From: Pseudomonadota bacterium
Lineage (GTDB): Bacteria > Pseudomonadota > Gammaproteobacteria > Xanthomonadales > Xanthomonadaceae
Direction of reading: 5' to 3'
DNA: 20,030 bases
NCBI GenBank assembly: GCA_023388955.1
Contig: JAEWFH010000016.1
Location: 1 to 20,030 of the forward strand
Shown: piece after piece, positions 7,427 to 17,120 of the stretch
Position numbering within the stretch: the stretch's first letter is position 1
Layout of the letters: each line of letters opens with the position of its first letter
Position numbers and translations under genes: made by a program
The notes under the pieces: generated by a model
Databases searched by the model: none
Told to the model about the DNA's origin: nothing
The model's input: the letters and a program-made list of their open reading frames with translations, nothing else

Positions 7427-8570
7427 GCCGCGCTTCGTCCACGACCTGGGGACGATCGCCCCGGCGGACTGGGACCGGCTGCACGACGGGTGCAACCCGC
7501 TCGTCGCGCACGCCTTCCTGTCCGGGCTGGAGGCCAGCGGCTGCCTGCGTCCCGAGTGGGGCTGGCAGCCGCGACACCTGACCCTGTGGGAAGGCGGCCG
7601 GCTGGTCGCGGCGGCACCCGGCTACCTCAAGCACAACTCGCACGGGGAGTTCGTGTTCGACCACGCCTGGGCGCATGCCTGGGCCCGGGCCGGTGCCGAC
7701 TACTTCCCCAAGTGGCTGGGCGCGGTGCCCTACTCCCCGGTCACCGGTCCGCGCCTGCTGGCGCCCGACGACACAGCCCGGTCCGCGCTGGTGCATGCCA
7801 TCGAGGCCGCCTGCGCGGGCGAGGGCCTGTCCTCGGCCCACGTCAATTTCCATCCGGCCCGGGAGTCGGACGCGTTTGGCGAGCGCTGGCACCGCCGCCT
7901 GGACCTGCAATACCACTGGCGCAACGCCGACGGCTGGACCACGTTCGAGGACTTCCTGGGCGCGCTGGGCAACCGTGCGCGCAAGAACATCCGCCAGGAA
8001 CGGGCGAAGGTCGAGCGTGCAGGCGTGCGCTTCCGCGTGCTGCATGGCGATGAAGCCAGCGCGGACGACCTGGCGGCCATGCACGGATTCTACCTGCAGA
8101 CCTTCGCCGAGTACGGCAACCACCCGGCATTGACGCTGGCGTTCCTGCAGCACCTGGCGCGCGAAATGCCGCGGGCGCTGGTGATCATCCTCGCCGAGCA
8201 CGCCGGCGTGCCGATCGCGGGGGCGCTGTGCCTGCGTGGCGCCGATGCGCTCTACGGCCGCTACTGGGGCAGCGCCGTCGAGTTGCCGGGCCTGCATTTC
8301 GAGACCTGTTACTACCAGGGCATCGAGTACTGCCTGCGCGAGGGCGTGCCCCGGTTCGAACCGGGCGCCCAGGGCGAGCACAAGATCGCCCGCGGCTTCC
8401 TGCCCACGCGCGTGTACAGCCACCACTGGATCGCCGCGCCGCAGTTCGACGCGGCGATCGGCCCGTGGTGCCGGCGCGAGGAGGCCGGGGTGCGGGAGCT
8501 GGAGAAGGTCCTGCAGGCGCGCTCGCCCTACCGCCACGGCAGCCTGGCCCGTCCGGACGGCACGCAATGA
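7395..8570 (+). CDS. FemAB/GNAT-like acyltransferase (DUF482, PF04339 family)
   Basis: A 391-residue protein of the family Pfam calls peptidoglycan biosynthesis/recognition (formerly DUF482), which has a GNAT-type N-acyltransferase fold. Family landmarks are NPLVAHAFLSGLEASGC (34-50), GYLKHNSHGEFVFDH (76-90), YFPKWLGAVPYSPVTGPRLL (103-122), a GNRARKNIRQER basic segment near residue 195, and the C-terminal GAQGEHKIARGFLP with a following Tyr-His-His. The substrate is unknown; acyl or aminoacyl transfer is inferred from fold. There is no usable start codon downstream of 7395 before the conserved region, so the 32-base overlap with trxB appears real. Its stop overlaps the aat start as ATGA. In E. 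coli this position between trxB and aat is held by cydDC. A functional link to Aat, which has a related fold, is possible but untested. Confidence 0.88.
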   Translation: MRRSSSTSKAEPRFVHDLGTIAPADWDRLHDGCNPLVAHAFLSGLEASGCLRPEWGWQPRHLTLWEGGRLVAAAPGYLKHNSHGEFVFDHAWAHAWARAGADYFPKWLGAVPYSPVTGPRLLAPDDTARSALVHAIEAACAGEGLSSAHVNFHPARESDAFGERWHRRLDLQYHWRNADGWTTFEDFLGALGNRARKNIRQERAKVERAGVRFRVLHGDEASADDLAAMHGFYLQTFAEYGNHPALTLAFLQHLAREMPRALVIILAEHAGVPIAGALCLRGADALYGRYWGSAVELPGLHFETCYYQGIEYCLREGVPRFEPGAQGEHKIARGFLPTRVYSHHWIAAPQFDAAIGPWCRREEAGVRELEKVLQARSPYRHGSLARPDGTQ

Positions 8571-9313
8571 GCCTCCGGCTCCCGCGCCTGTCCCCGGACC
8601 CCGGTGCACCCTTTCCCGACCCCGGGCTGGCGCTGCGCGAGCCCGACGGGCTGCTTGCCTTCGGTGGCGACCTGGAGCCGGCCCGGCTGCTCAACGCCTA
8701 TGCGAACGGGATCTTCCCCTGGTATTCGCAGGGGCAGCCGCTGCTGTGGTGGTCGCCGGACCCGCGGACCGTGTTCCGTACCGGTGAGGTGCGGCTGTCC
8801 TCGCGCTTTCGCCGCCAGCTGCGCCGTTCCGGCTGGGTCGCGACCGCGGACACCGCCTTCGACGAGGTCATCGAAGCCTGCGCGAGCGCGCCGCGGCCGG
8901 GGCAGGACGGCACCTGGATCACCGACGCCATGCTCGCCGCCTACCGTCGCCTGCACCGGCTGGGCCATGCCCACTCGGTGGAAGTGCGCGCCGCGGATGG
9001 AGGGCTGGCCGGGGGCATCTACGGCGTCGCCGTCGGGCGGATGTTCTTCGGCGAGAGCATGGTCAGCCTGGCGACGGGAGGCTCCAAGGCCGCACTCGCC
9101 GCGTTGGCGATGCGCCTGCACGAATGGGGCTGGCCGCTGATCGACGCCCAGGTGCCCAACCCGCACCTGTACAGCCTGGGTGCGCTGTCGATGCCCCGGG
9201 AGCGGTTCCTGGACGCGGTGCGCGAGCTGGCGGAAGCACCCGGGGTGCCGGGTTCCTGGGCCGCCCGCTTCGGCGAGCTGCCTGTCGCCCGCCTGGCGGT
9301 CCCGTCGGCCTGA
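8567..9313 (+). CDS. aat: Leucyl/phenylalanyl-tRNA--protein transferase
   Basis: Transfers Leu or Phe from aminoacyl-tRNA to N-terminal Arg or Lys of proteins, creating an N-degron for ClpAPS. The 248-residue protein begins with LRLPRLSPDPGAPFPDP, followed by GLLAFGGDL (28-36), AYANGIFPWYSQG (44-56) and PLLWWSPDPR (58-67). The core GGIYGVAVGRMFFGESMVS and its following Gly-Gly-Ser-Lys complete the family signature. The ATG at 8567 overlaps the stop of the preceding gene (ATGA), so the two are probably translationally coupled. The frame is open upstream inside the previous gene, but homology starts at this ATG. clpS and clpA, the downstream half of the same pathway, lie 3 kb away. Confidence 0.97.
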   Translation: MSLRLPRLSPDPGAPFPDPGLALREPDGLLAFGGDLEPARLLNAYANGIFPWYSQGQPLLWWSPDPRTVFRTGEVRLSSRFRRQLRRSGWVATADTAFDEVIEACASAPRPGQDGTWITDAMLAAYRRLHRLGHAHSVEVRAADGGLAGGIYGVAVGRMFFGESMVSLATGGSKAALAALAMRLHEWGWPLIDAQVPNPHLYSLGALSMPRERFLDAVRELAEAPGVPGSWAARFGELPVARLAVPSA

Positions 9314-9332
9314 ACGGGCCGCCCGGAGGCTT

Positions 9333-9361
9333 TTGCCTGTTCCCGCGGGACGTGGCACACT
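9333..9361 (+). promoter_or_regulatory. Possible infA promoter
   Basis: TTGCCT (9333-9338) and CACACT (9356-9361) are 17 bases apart, in the 99-base gap before infA. The -35 match is four of six and the -10 only three of six, so this is weak. infA often has its own promoter in gammaproteobacteria, which is the main reason to list it. Confidence 0.25.
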
Positions 9362-9412
9362 TGTCCGCTTTCCGGGCGGCTTTTCCTGCCACCACAGCGA
9401 ACCAGGGTACAC

Positions 9413-9631
9413 ATGGCAAAAGATGACGTGATCGAATTCGAGGGCACGGTGTCGGAAACCCTTCCGAACACCATGTTCCGCGTGCGCCTCGAGAACGGGC
9501 ACGAGATCATCGCCCACATTTCCGGGCGCATGCGCAAGCACTACATCCGCATCCTCACCGGAGACCGGGTCAAGGTCGAGATGACTCCCTATGACCTGAC
9601 CAAGGGGCGGATCACCTACCGCATGAAGTAA
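9413..9631 (+). CDS. infA: Translation initiation factor IF-1
   Basis: Single S1/OB-fold protein that binds the 30S A-site during initiation. The 72 residues match the canonical length, with MAKDDVIEFEGTV at the start, LPNTMFRVRLENGH in the middle, and GDRVKVEMTPYDLTKGRI towards the end. An AGGG ribosome-binding site lies five bases before the ATG. It follows aat as in E. coli (where the order is infA then aat in the opposite reading sense), and a strong terminator follows 19 bases after the stop. Confidence 0.98.
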   Translation: MAKDDVIEFEGTVSETLPNTMFRVRLENGHEIIAHISGRMRKHYIRILTGDRVKVEMTPYDLTKGRITYRMK

Positions 9632-9650
9632 TTGCGGCAAGTGCTTGAAA

Positions 9651-9683
9651 AGAAAGGCAGCCAATCGGCTGCCTTTCTTGTTT
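9651..9683. terminator. Bidirectional intrinsic terminator between infA and clpA
   Basis: AGAAAGGCAGCC (9651-9662) pairs perfectly with GGCTGCCTTTCT (9667-9678), a 12-bp stem with an AATC loop. TTGTTT follows on the plus strand, and the AAAAG before the stem gives a short T-run on the minus strand. It sits between the convergent infA and clpA and can serve both. In E. coli serW lies in this gap; no tRNA is present here. Confidence 0.93.
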
Positions 9684-9704
9684 CAGCGGAGTGGGCGTCC
9701 CCGC

Positions 9705-11978
<2,274 letters not shown>

Positions 11979-12021
11979 GGAGTTGGTTTGCCTCCGAAAA
12001 CTACTGCCCAACGATGTGGGG

Positions 12022-12100
12022 GTGCCGGGTCCGGTTCTCCATCCCCGGCAGGACAGGCGACGGGTCCGTTGGGGCCCGGTTCAAGGTCCCGGCGCCGGGG
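12022..12100 (-). other. GC-rich inverted repeats between clpS and clpA
   Basis: The 143-base gap holds TGCCGGG/CCCGGCA (12023-12029 with 12044-12050, 14-base loop) and a perfect 12-base palindrome CCCGGCGCCGGG (12088-12099). Neither is followed by a T-run. They could reduce read-through from clpS into clpA or act as leader structures. No promoter with a clear -35 and -10 is visible, although clpA may well have one here. Confidence 0.3.
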
Positions 12101-12121
12101 CGGCTCGCATGTCCCCGGGCG

Positions 12122-12457
12122 TCAGGCCCTCTCCATGGTGCACAGCAACGGGTGCTGGTTGATGCGGGAGTACTCGTTGACCTGGGCTACCTTCGATTCG
12201 GCCACTTCGCGCGTGAATACGCCGCAAACAGCGCGTCCACGGGTATGGACGTGCAGCATGATCTGGGTCGCCTTCTCGGCGGTCATCGGGAAGAAGCGCA
12301 TCAGCACCTCGACCACGAAGTCCATGGGCGTGTAGTCGTCGTTGAGCACGATCACCGAGTACATCGGTGGCGGCTGCAACTTGGGCCGGGCGACTTCGAC
12401 CGCGACGCCGTGGCCATGGTCGTGGTCGTGCTGGGGGTCGTGGGGCTGGTTGGGCAT
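12122..12457 (-). CDS. clpS: ClpS adaptor for N-degron substrates
   Basis: Small adaptor that binds N-terminal Leu, Phe, Tyr or Trp and delivers the protein to ClpA. The 111-residue protein has the MYSVIVLNDDYTPMDFVVEVL core (from residue 32), a HVHTRGRAVCGVF strand, and ends with the usual VAQVNEYSRINQHPLLCTME-like tail. The Asp pair in NDD and the following Met/His positions fit the binding pocket. The N-terminal tail is unusual in carrying His at residues 6, 10, 12, 14 and 16, alternating with Asp and Gly. The ATG at 12457 has no Shine-Dalgarno, and a perfect TATAAT lies seven bases upstream, so the mRNA may be leaderless. clpA follows on the same strand, and nudJ diverges upstream. Confidence 0.97.
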   Translation of the reverse strand: MPNQPHDPQHDHDHGHGVAVEVARPKLQPPPMYSVIVLNDDYTPMDFVVEVLMRFFPMTAEKATQIMLHVHTRGRAVCGVFTREVAESKVAQVNEYSRINQHPLLCTMERA

Positions 12458-12464
12458 GCCGTCG

Positions 12465-12470
12465 ATTATA
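12465..12470 (-). promoter_or_regulatory. Perfect -10 box for clpS, possible leaderless start
   Basis: On the minus strand TATAAT is separated from the clpS ATG by only seven bases. A transcript starting at the usual distance would begin at or within a base or two of the start codon. The expected -35 position reads as GC-rich sequence with no good TTGACA match, so the promoter is supported mainly by its -10 and position. Confidence 0.5.
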
Positions 12471-12569
12471 GAGGCCGCACGCAGGCGGGACCCGGGACGA
12501 ATGGACGCGGCGCGGGCCAGGACGGCAAAATGCGGATTTGCCGCCCCTGCAGGCGAGGACGATTCCGAC

Positions 12570-13046
12570 GTGACCTATCGCCAGGGCCGTTTCTGGCAGC
12601 CCGACGTGACCGTGGCCACCGTGGTGGAGCGCCAGGGGCGGCTGCTGATGGTGGAAGAGAAGGCGCATGGCCGCCTGGTGCTCAACCAGCCCGCCGGCCA
12701 TCTCGAACCCGACGAAAGCCTGCTCGACGCGGCCGTGCGCGAGGCCCTGGAGGAGTCCGGCTGGGACATCCGCCTGACCGGCTTCCTTGGGGCGTACCAG
12801 TGGACCTCCGCCGCGGCCGAAGACCGGCCCGCCCGTCACTACCTGCGCTTCGCCTTCATTGGCGAGCCGCTCGTCCACCACCCCGGGCGGGCACTGGACG
12901 AGGGCATCGTCCAGGCGCTGTGGTTGGCCCCCGACGAACTGCGGGCGCGGGCACCCCAGCACCGCAGTCCGCTGGTCTGGGAAGTCGTGGCCGACTACCT
13001 GGCCGGGCGCAGGCAGTCGCTGGACCTGCTGCGCCAGGTGTCGTGA
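12570..13046 (+). CDS. nudJ: Nudix hydrolase, NudJ type (phosphatase)
   Basis: A 158-residue Nudix enzyme. The Nudix box runs from Gly43 to Trp65 and is complete: Gly43, Glu49, Arg57-Glu58, Glu61-Glu62 and Gly64. The surrounding HVTVA-like start (PDVTVATVV), the NQPAGHLE segment and the C-terminal RSPLVWE resemble E. coli NudJ (YmfB), which hydrolyses nucleoside di- and triphosphates and thiamine pyrophosphate intermediates. The location immediately before mnmA and hflD is the same as in E. coli and strengthens the name. The start is GTG at 12570 with GAGGA ten bases upstream; the only upstream ATG in frame lies inside clpS on the other strand. Its stop overlaps the mnmA start as GTGA. Confidence 0.92.
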   Translation: MTYRQGRFWQPDVTVATVVERQGRLLMVEEKAHGRLVLNQPAGHLEPDESLLDAAVREALEESGWDIRLTGFLGAYQWTSAAAEDRPARHYLRFAFIGEPLVHHPGRALDEGIVQALWLAPDELRARAPQHRSPLVWEVVADYLAGRRQSLDLLRQVS

Positions 13047-14167
13047 GCGGTCCGGCGCCCGCGGTCATCGTCGGGGTTTCCGGCGGTGTCGATTCGTCCG
13101 TCGCCGCGCTGCTGTTGCAGCAGGCCGGCGAGGCGGTCGAGGGCCTGTTCATGCAGAACTGGGCCGACGACGGCTCCGGGGACTGCCGTGCCGAGGATGA
13201 CCGGCGCGACGCGGTGGCAGTGTGCGGCATGCTTGGCCTGCGCCTGCATTTCCGCGACTTCTCGGGCGAGTACTGGGACGGTGTGTTCGAGCATTTCCTG
13301 GCCGAGTACGCCGCCGGGCGCACGCCCAATCCCGACGTGTTGTGCAACCGGGAGATCAAGTTCCGCCACTTCCTGGACGCGGCGCGTGCACTCGGTGCCG
13401 GGGCGATCGCCACCGGCCATTACGCGCGCATCGACCAGGCTGGCGGCCGGCATCGCCTGCTGCGGGCGGTGGACCACGCCAAGGACCAGAGTTACTTCCT
13501 GCACCAGCTTGGCCAGGAGCAGCTGGCCGCGACCCGGTTCCCGCTGGGCGCGCTGCACAAGGACCAGGTGCGCGCCATCGCCCGCGATGCGGGGCTGCCG
13601 ACCGCGGCCAAGAAGGACTCCACCGGCATCTGCTTCATCGGCGAGCGCGACTTCCGGGAGTTCCTGGGCCGCTACCTGCCGGCCCGGGCCGGGGAAATCC
13701 GCACCCCCGCCGGCGAGACCGTCGGCGAACACCCTGGAGTCTTCCACTTCACCCTCGGCCAGCGCGGCGGCCTGGACATCGGCGGGCGCCGGGGCTTCCG
13801 GCCGGAGCCCTGGTACGTGGTCGGCAAGGACGTGCACGCCAACATCCTGTACGTCGACCAGGGCCACGACTCGCACTGGCTGCAGTCGACCCGACTGTGG
13901 TCGGAACCCGCGCACTGGATCGCCGGTGACCCGCCGGCCGCCCGCTTCCGTTGCACCGCGCAGACCCGTTACCGCCAGCCCGGACAGGCATGCAGCGTCG
14001 AGATCGCCGATGATGGCGGGCTGCAGGTGCGCTTCGATGCACCCCAGCGCGCCGTCACCCCCGGGCAATCGGTGGTTCTCTATGACGGCGAGGAATGCCT
14101 TGGCGGGGCGGTGATCGCGACCACCGACGCCCCGCTCGAACAACGCCTGGACACCACGAACGAATGA
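13043..14167 (+). CDS. mnmA: tRNA 2-thiouridylase MnmA
   Basis: Puts sulfur on C2 of wobble U34 in tRNA-Lys, -Glu and -Gln, using ATP and persulfide from the IscS/Tus relay. The 374-residue length agrees with the family (E. coli 368). The PP-loop SGGVDSS is at 13-19, the first catalytic Cys is Cys101 in NPDVLCNREIKF, and the persulfide-accepting Cys197 lies in GICFIGERDF. GHYARI, DQSYFL and the TLGQRGGLDIGG segment are also family signatures. The start is GTG at 13043, overlapping the nudJ stop by four bases; the frame stays open far upstream through clpS antisense DNA, but that part is not real coding sequence. The stop overlaps the hflD start (ATGA). Confidence 0.97.
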   Translation: MSGPAPAVIVGVSGGVDSSVAALLLQQAGEAVEGLFMQNWADDGSGDCRAEDDRRDAVAVCGMLGLRLHFRDFSGEYWDGVFEHFLAEYAAGRTPNPDVLCNREIKFRHFLDAARALGAGAIATGHYARIDQAGGRHRLLRAVDHAKDQSYFLHQLGQEQLAATRFPLGALHKDQVRAIARDAGLPTAAKKDSTGICFIGERDFREFLGRYLPARAGEIRTPAGETVGEHPGVFHFTLGQRGGLDIGGRRGFRPEPWYVVGKDVHANILYVDQGHDSHWLQSTRLWSEPAHWIAGDPPAARFRCTAQTRYRQPGQACSVEIADDGGLQVRFDAPQRAVTPGQSVVLYDGEECLGGAVIATTDAPLEQRLDTTNE

Positions 14168-14796
14168 GCTCCCCAGATTCCCTCCGCAACGACCCGATCA
14201 CCGACCGCGTGCTGGCCCTGGCCGGCCTGGTGCAGGCCCTGGCGCAGGTGCGTCGCGTGGCCGATACCGGCCAGGCCGAGGAGTCCGTGCTGGCGACCGC
14301 GATGGACTCGGTGTTCCGGGTCGATGCCGAGTCGGCCGCGGCGGTATACGGCGGCGCCGACGCGTTGCGCCCGGGGCTGCGCCTGCTGCGCGACTATTTC
14401 GGCGGCGGTACTGCGCGCGACGAACAACTGCCCAAGCTGGCGCTGTCGGTGCTGCAGCTGGAGCGGCGCTTCACCGCCGAGCCGCAGGTGGTCGCCAAGG
14501 TGCAGGCCGGGATCCAGGGATGCGCTGTCGCGGCGGCCCGCGACGGCAGCTCCAACCCGGACGTCCTGGCGGCCATGGGCGCGCTGTATTCCGACACCCT
14601 CAGCAGCCTGCGCCCGCGCATCCTGGTGCAGGGCAACCCTCACTACCTGGCGCAGCCGGCGGTGGTGGCGGAGGTCCGGGCCGTGCTGCTGGCGGCGGTC
14701 CGCTCGGCGACCCTGTGGCGCCAGATGGGCGGGAGCATGCTGGACTTCTTCCTGCGCCGGAAGCAGATGGCCGCCGCGGTCGAGGCACTGCTCTAG
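14164..14796 (+). CDS. hflD: High-frequency lysogenization protein HflD
   Basis: A 210-residue, mostly helical protein; E. coli HflD has 213 residues, is peripherally attached to the inner membrane, and affects lambda CII stability. Family features seen are an N-terminal DRVLALAGLVQALAQVRRVA helix and a Tyr-Gly-Gly segment near 60. A LPKLALSVLQLERRF stretch follows, then HYLAQPAVVAEVRAVLLAAVRSA and a C-terminal LWRQMGG region. Placement directly after mnmA with an ATGA overlap is typical and adds confidence. In E. coli purB follows; here the next gene is a convergent ABC transporter, and the two stop codons overlap in a CTAG. Confidence 0.93.
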   Translation: MSSPDSLRNDPITDRVLALAGLVQALAQVRRVADTGQAEESVLATAMDSVFRVDAESAAAVYGGADALRPGLRLLRDYFGGGTARDEQLPKLALSVLQLERRFTAEPQVVAKVQAGIQGCAVAAARDGSSNPDVLAAMGALYSDTLSSLRPRILVQGNPHYLAQPAVVAEVRAVLLAAVRSATLWRQMGGSMLDFFLRRKQMAAAVEALL

Positions 14797-16637
14797 CCGG
14801 CAGCGCCCCCGTCGGCGATGAATCCGCCCGACTGGTGCCGCCACAGCCGGGCGTAGATCCCGCCCGCGGCCACCAGTTCCGCGTGCGTGCCCTGCTCCAC
14901 GATCCGCCCCTGGTCCATCACCACCAGCCGGTCCATGGCGGCGATGGTGGACAGGCGGTGGGCGATCGCGATCACCGTCTTGCCCTCCATCAGCCGGGCC
15001 AGGTTTTCCTGGATGACGGCCTCGACTTCCGAGTCGAGCGCCGAGGTCGCCTCGTCCAATACGAGGATCGGCGCATCCTTGAGCAGCACCCGGGCGATGG
15101 CGATGCGCTGGCGCTGGCCACCGGACAGCTTGACCCCGCGCTCGCCGACATGGGTGTCGTAGCCGTGCCGGCCCTGCGCGTCGTCCAGGCCGGCAATGAA
15201 GCCGTCCGCCCTCGCCTGCGCCGCCGCCTCCAGCATCTGTGCCTCGCTTGCATCCGGCCGGCCGTACAGCAGGTTCTCACGCACCGAGCGATGCAGCAGC
15301 GAGGTGTCCTGGGTGACCATGCCGATCTGGGCGCGCAATGAATCCTGCTGCACCCCGGCGATGTCGATGCCATCGAGGGTGATGCGGCCGCGCTCGACGT
15401 CGTGGAAGCGCAGCAGCAGGTTCACCAGCGTCGACTTGCCCGCGCCCGAGCGCCCGACCAGGCCGATCTTCTCGCCCGGCCGGATATGCAGGTCCAGGCC
15501 CTCGATGACGCCGCTACCGCGGCCATAGTGGAAGCTCACGTCTTCGAAGCGGATCTCCCCGCGCACACGGGGCAGTTCAGGTGCACCAGGTGCGTCATCG
15601 ACCGTGGGCGGCAGCGAGATCGAGTTGATGCCGTCCTGCACGGTGCCGATGTTCTCGAACAGGGAGGACAGCTCCCACATGATCCACTGCGACATCCCCA
15701 GCAACCGCAGCGCGAAGGCGATCGCGACCGCCAGCGCACCGGTGCTGGCCGAGCCGTCCAGCCACAGCCAAATGCCCAGCGCGGTCACGCTGGCCAGCAG
15801 CAGCATGTTCAAGGCGTAGTTGAGCACGTTGACCCAGCTCACCAGGCGCATCTGCCGGTGAACCGTGACCAGGAAGCCGTCCATGGCCTCGCGGGCATAG
15901 GCCTGCTCGCGGCTGGAGTGGGAAAACAGCTTCACCGTGGCGATGTTGGTGTAGCTGTCGACGATGCGGCCGGTCATCGTCGAGCGCGCGTCGGCCTGTT
16001 CCTGTGCCACGCGCTGCAGGCGGGGGATGAAGAACCACATCAGCAATGCGTAGCCGGCCAGCCAGCCCAGGAACGGCAGCATCAGCCGCCAGTCGGCCGC
16101 GGCGGCGACCACGACCACCGCGCCGGCGAAATACACCAGCACGTAGTTGCCCACGTCGAGCAGCTTGATGACCGTCTCGCGCACCGCCAGCGAGGTCTGC
16201 ATCAGCTTGGTGGCGATGCGTCCGGCGAACTCGTCCTGGAAATAGCCCATCGACTGCCGCAGCAGGTAGCGGTGGACGTTCCAGCGGATCCGCATCGGGT
16301 AGTTGCCGAGCAGGGTCTGGTGCATCAGCAGCGAGTTGAGCAGCACCAGCAGCGGCAGTACCAGCAGGACCAGGACCGCCATCCAGGCCAGCTGCGTGCC
16401 CTCCGCGGCCAGGAAGCCGGCCGGGTCGGCCTCGCCCAGCCGGTCCACCAGCGAGCCGACGTAGGCGTACAGCGAGACCTCCGCCACGGCGATCGCGGTG
16501 GTGAACAGCGCCATCCAGCCCAGCCACTTCCAGGCACCCCGGGTGTAGTGGCGGCAGAAGGCCCACAGGCCGGCGGGCGGCTGCCGGGGCGGCTCGGGGG
16601 GAAAGGGGTCGAGGCGGCGTTCGAACCAGCGGAACAT
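14793..16637 (-). CDS. ABC exporter, fused permease and ATPase
   Basis: A 614-residue half-transporter of the type IV (MsbA-like) exporter class that presumably works as a dimer. The membrane domain fills about residues 35-330, with hydrophobic segments near 38-60, 84-105, 163-182, 186-205, 270-292 and 300-320. The nucleotide-binding domain has Walker A GRSGAGKST (395-403), Q-loop Gln443, signature LSGGQ (504-508), Walker B ILVLDEA (524-530) and the H-loop His560. All catalytic positions are intact. The substrate cannot be read from sequence; lipid, peptide or drug export are all possible, and it is not the essential MsbA on present evidence. No strong ribosome-binding site is seen before ATG 16637. 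It follows the DUF3817 gene by 99 bases on the same strand. Confidence 0.92.
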   Translation of the reverse strand: MFRWFERRLDPFPPEPPRQPPAGLWAFCRHYTRGAWKWLGWMALFTTAIAVAEVSLYAYVGSLVDRLGEADPAGFLAAEGTQLAWMAVLVLLVLPLLVLLNSLLMHQTLLGNYPMRIRWNVHRYLLRQSMGYFQDEFAGRIATKLMQTSLAVRETVIKLLDVGNYVLVYFAGAVVVVAAAADWRLMLPFLGWLAGYALLMWFFIPRLQRVAQEQADARSTMTGRIVDSYTNIATVKLFSHSSREQAYAREAMDGFLVTVHRQMRLVSWVNVLNYALNMLLLASVTALGIWLWLDGSASTGALAVAIAFALRLLGMSQWIMWELSSLFENIGTVQDGINSISLPPTVDDAPGAPELPRVRGEIRFEDVSFHYGRGSGVIEGLDLHIRPGEKIGLVGRSGAGKSTLVNLLLRFHDVERGRITLDGIDIAGVQQDSLRAQIGMVTQDTSLLHRSVRENLLYGRPDASEAQMLEAAAQARADGFIAGLDDAQGRHGYDTHVGERGVKLSGGQRQRIAIARVLLKDAPILVLDEATSALDSEVEAVIQENLARLMEGKTVIAIAHRLSTIAAMDRLVVMDQGRIVEQGTHAELVAAGGIYARLWRHQSGGFIADGGAAG

Positions 16638-16736
16638 GGGCGGACAGGGCGCTGCTTGGCCGCGGCGTGCGGGAATGGTCCATTGTGCCAGCGCCGGTGT
16701 CGCGGCTGTCGCGGCGACGTACCGGTACCGGGAGGG

Positions 16737-17093
16737 TCAGCGGGGAGACACACCCCGGGCCGCCGGACGCACCGCCCCGGACAGCAGGCCACGGCGGCGG
16801 AACCAGATCTCGAGCGGGAGCGTCACCAGTGGCGGGATCGCGGCGAGCATCGCCAGCAACACCGCCCACAGCGGCCAGCGCAGCCTGGCACCCGCGAAGA
16901 GCGTGACGGCCAGGTACAGCAGGAACGCGCCGCCGTGCAGGCGGCCGAACAGCCAGACGCCCAGGTCGGTCGTGCCGGTGACGTACTTGAGGTACATGCC
17001 GACCAGCAGGCCGGCCCAGGTGAAAGCCTCGATCAGGGCCACGATGGAGAAGGTCCTGCCGGCAGGTGACAACGGTTGGCGTGCTGGCCGCAT
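16737..17093 (-). CDS. DUF3817 integral membrane protein
   Basis: A 118-residue membrane protein with three hydrophobic segments, near residues 15-37, 53-68 and 73-95. Family features are an early Glu in a membrane helix (ALIEAFTWAGLLVGMYLKY), the RLHGGAFLLYLA motif (51-62), and AAIPPLVTLPLEIWFRRRG near the end. This fits DUF3817 (PF12823, YdzA-like), whose function is unknown. The start at 17093 is only 30 bases beyond the acnB terminator, so its promoter must overlap the terminator region or lie in the end of acnB. It may form an operon with the ABC exporter; no functional link is known to me. Confidence 0.83.
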   Translation of the reverse strand: MRPARQPLSPAGRTFSIVALIEAFTWAGLLVGMYLKYVTGTTDLGVWLFGRLHGGAFLLYLAVTLFAGARLRWPLWAVLLAMLAAIPPLVTLPLEIWFRRRGLLSGAVRPAARGVSPR

Positions 17094-17120
17094 GCGCTGG
17101 GTCCCAGTTTGGATGCGAAG

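Noticed and set aside
9354..9370. TGGCAC element before infA as a sigma-54 promoter
   Set aside because: The GG and GC are 11 bases apart instead of the required 10, and infA is not an expected sigma-54 target.
9632..9704. A tRNA-Ser gene expected between infA and clpA by analogy with E. coli serW
   Set aside because: The gap is 73 bases and is largely taken up by the terminator hairpin; no cloverleaf or T-loop sequence is present.
12014..13042. In-frame upstream extension of mnmA that would give a 717-residue fusion protein
   Set aside because: The extra 343 codons run antisense through clpS and over nudJ in another frame; MnmA homology begins exactly at the GTG at 13043.
16719..16728. Palindrome GTACCGGTAC after the DUF3817 gene as an operator
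   Set aside because: A single 10-base palindrome in GC-rich DNA with no promoter elements nearby is not enough support.
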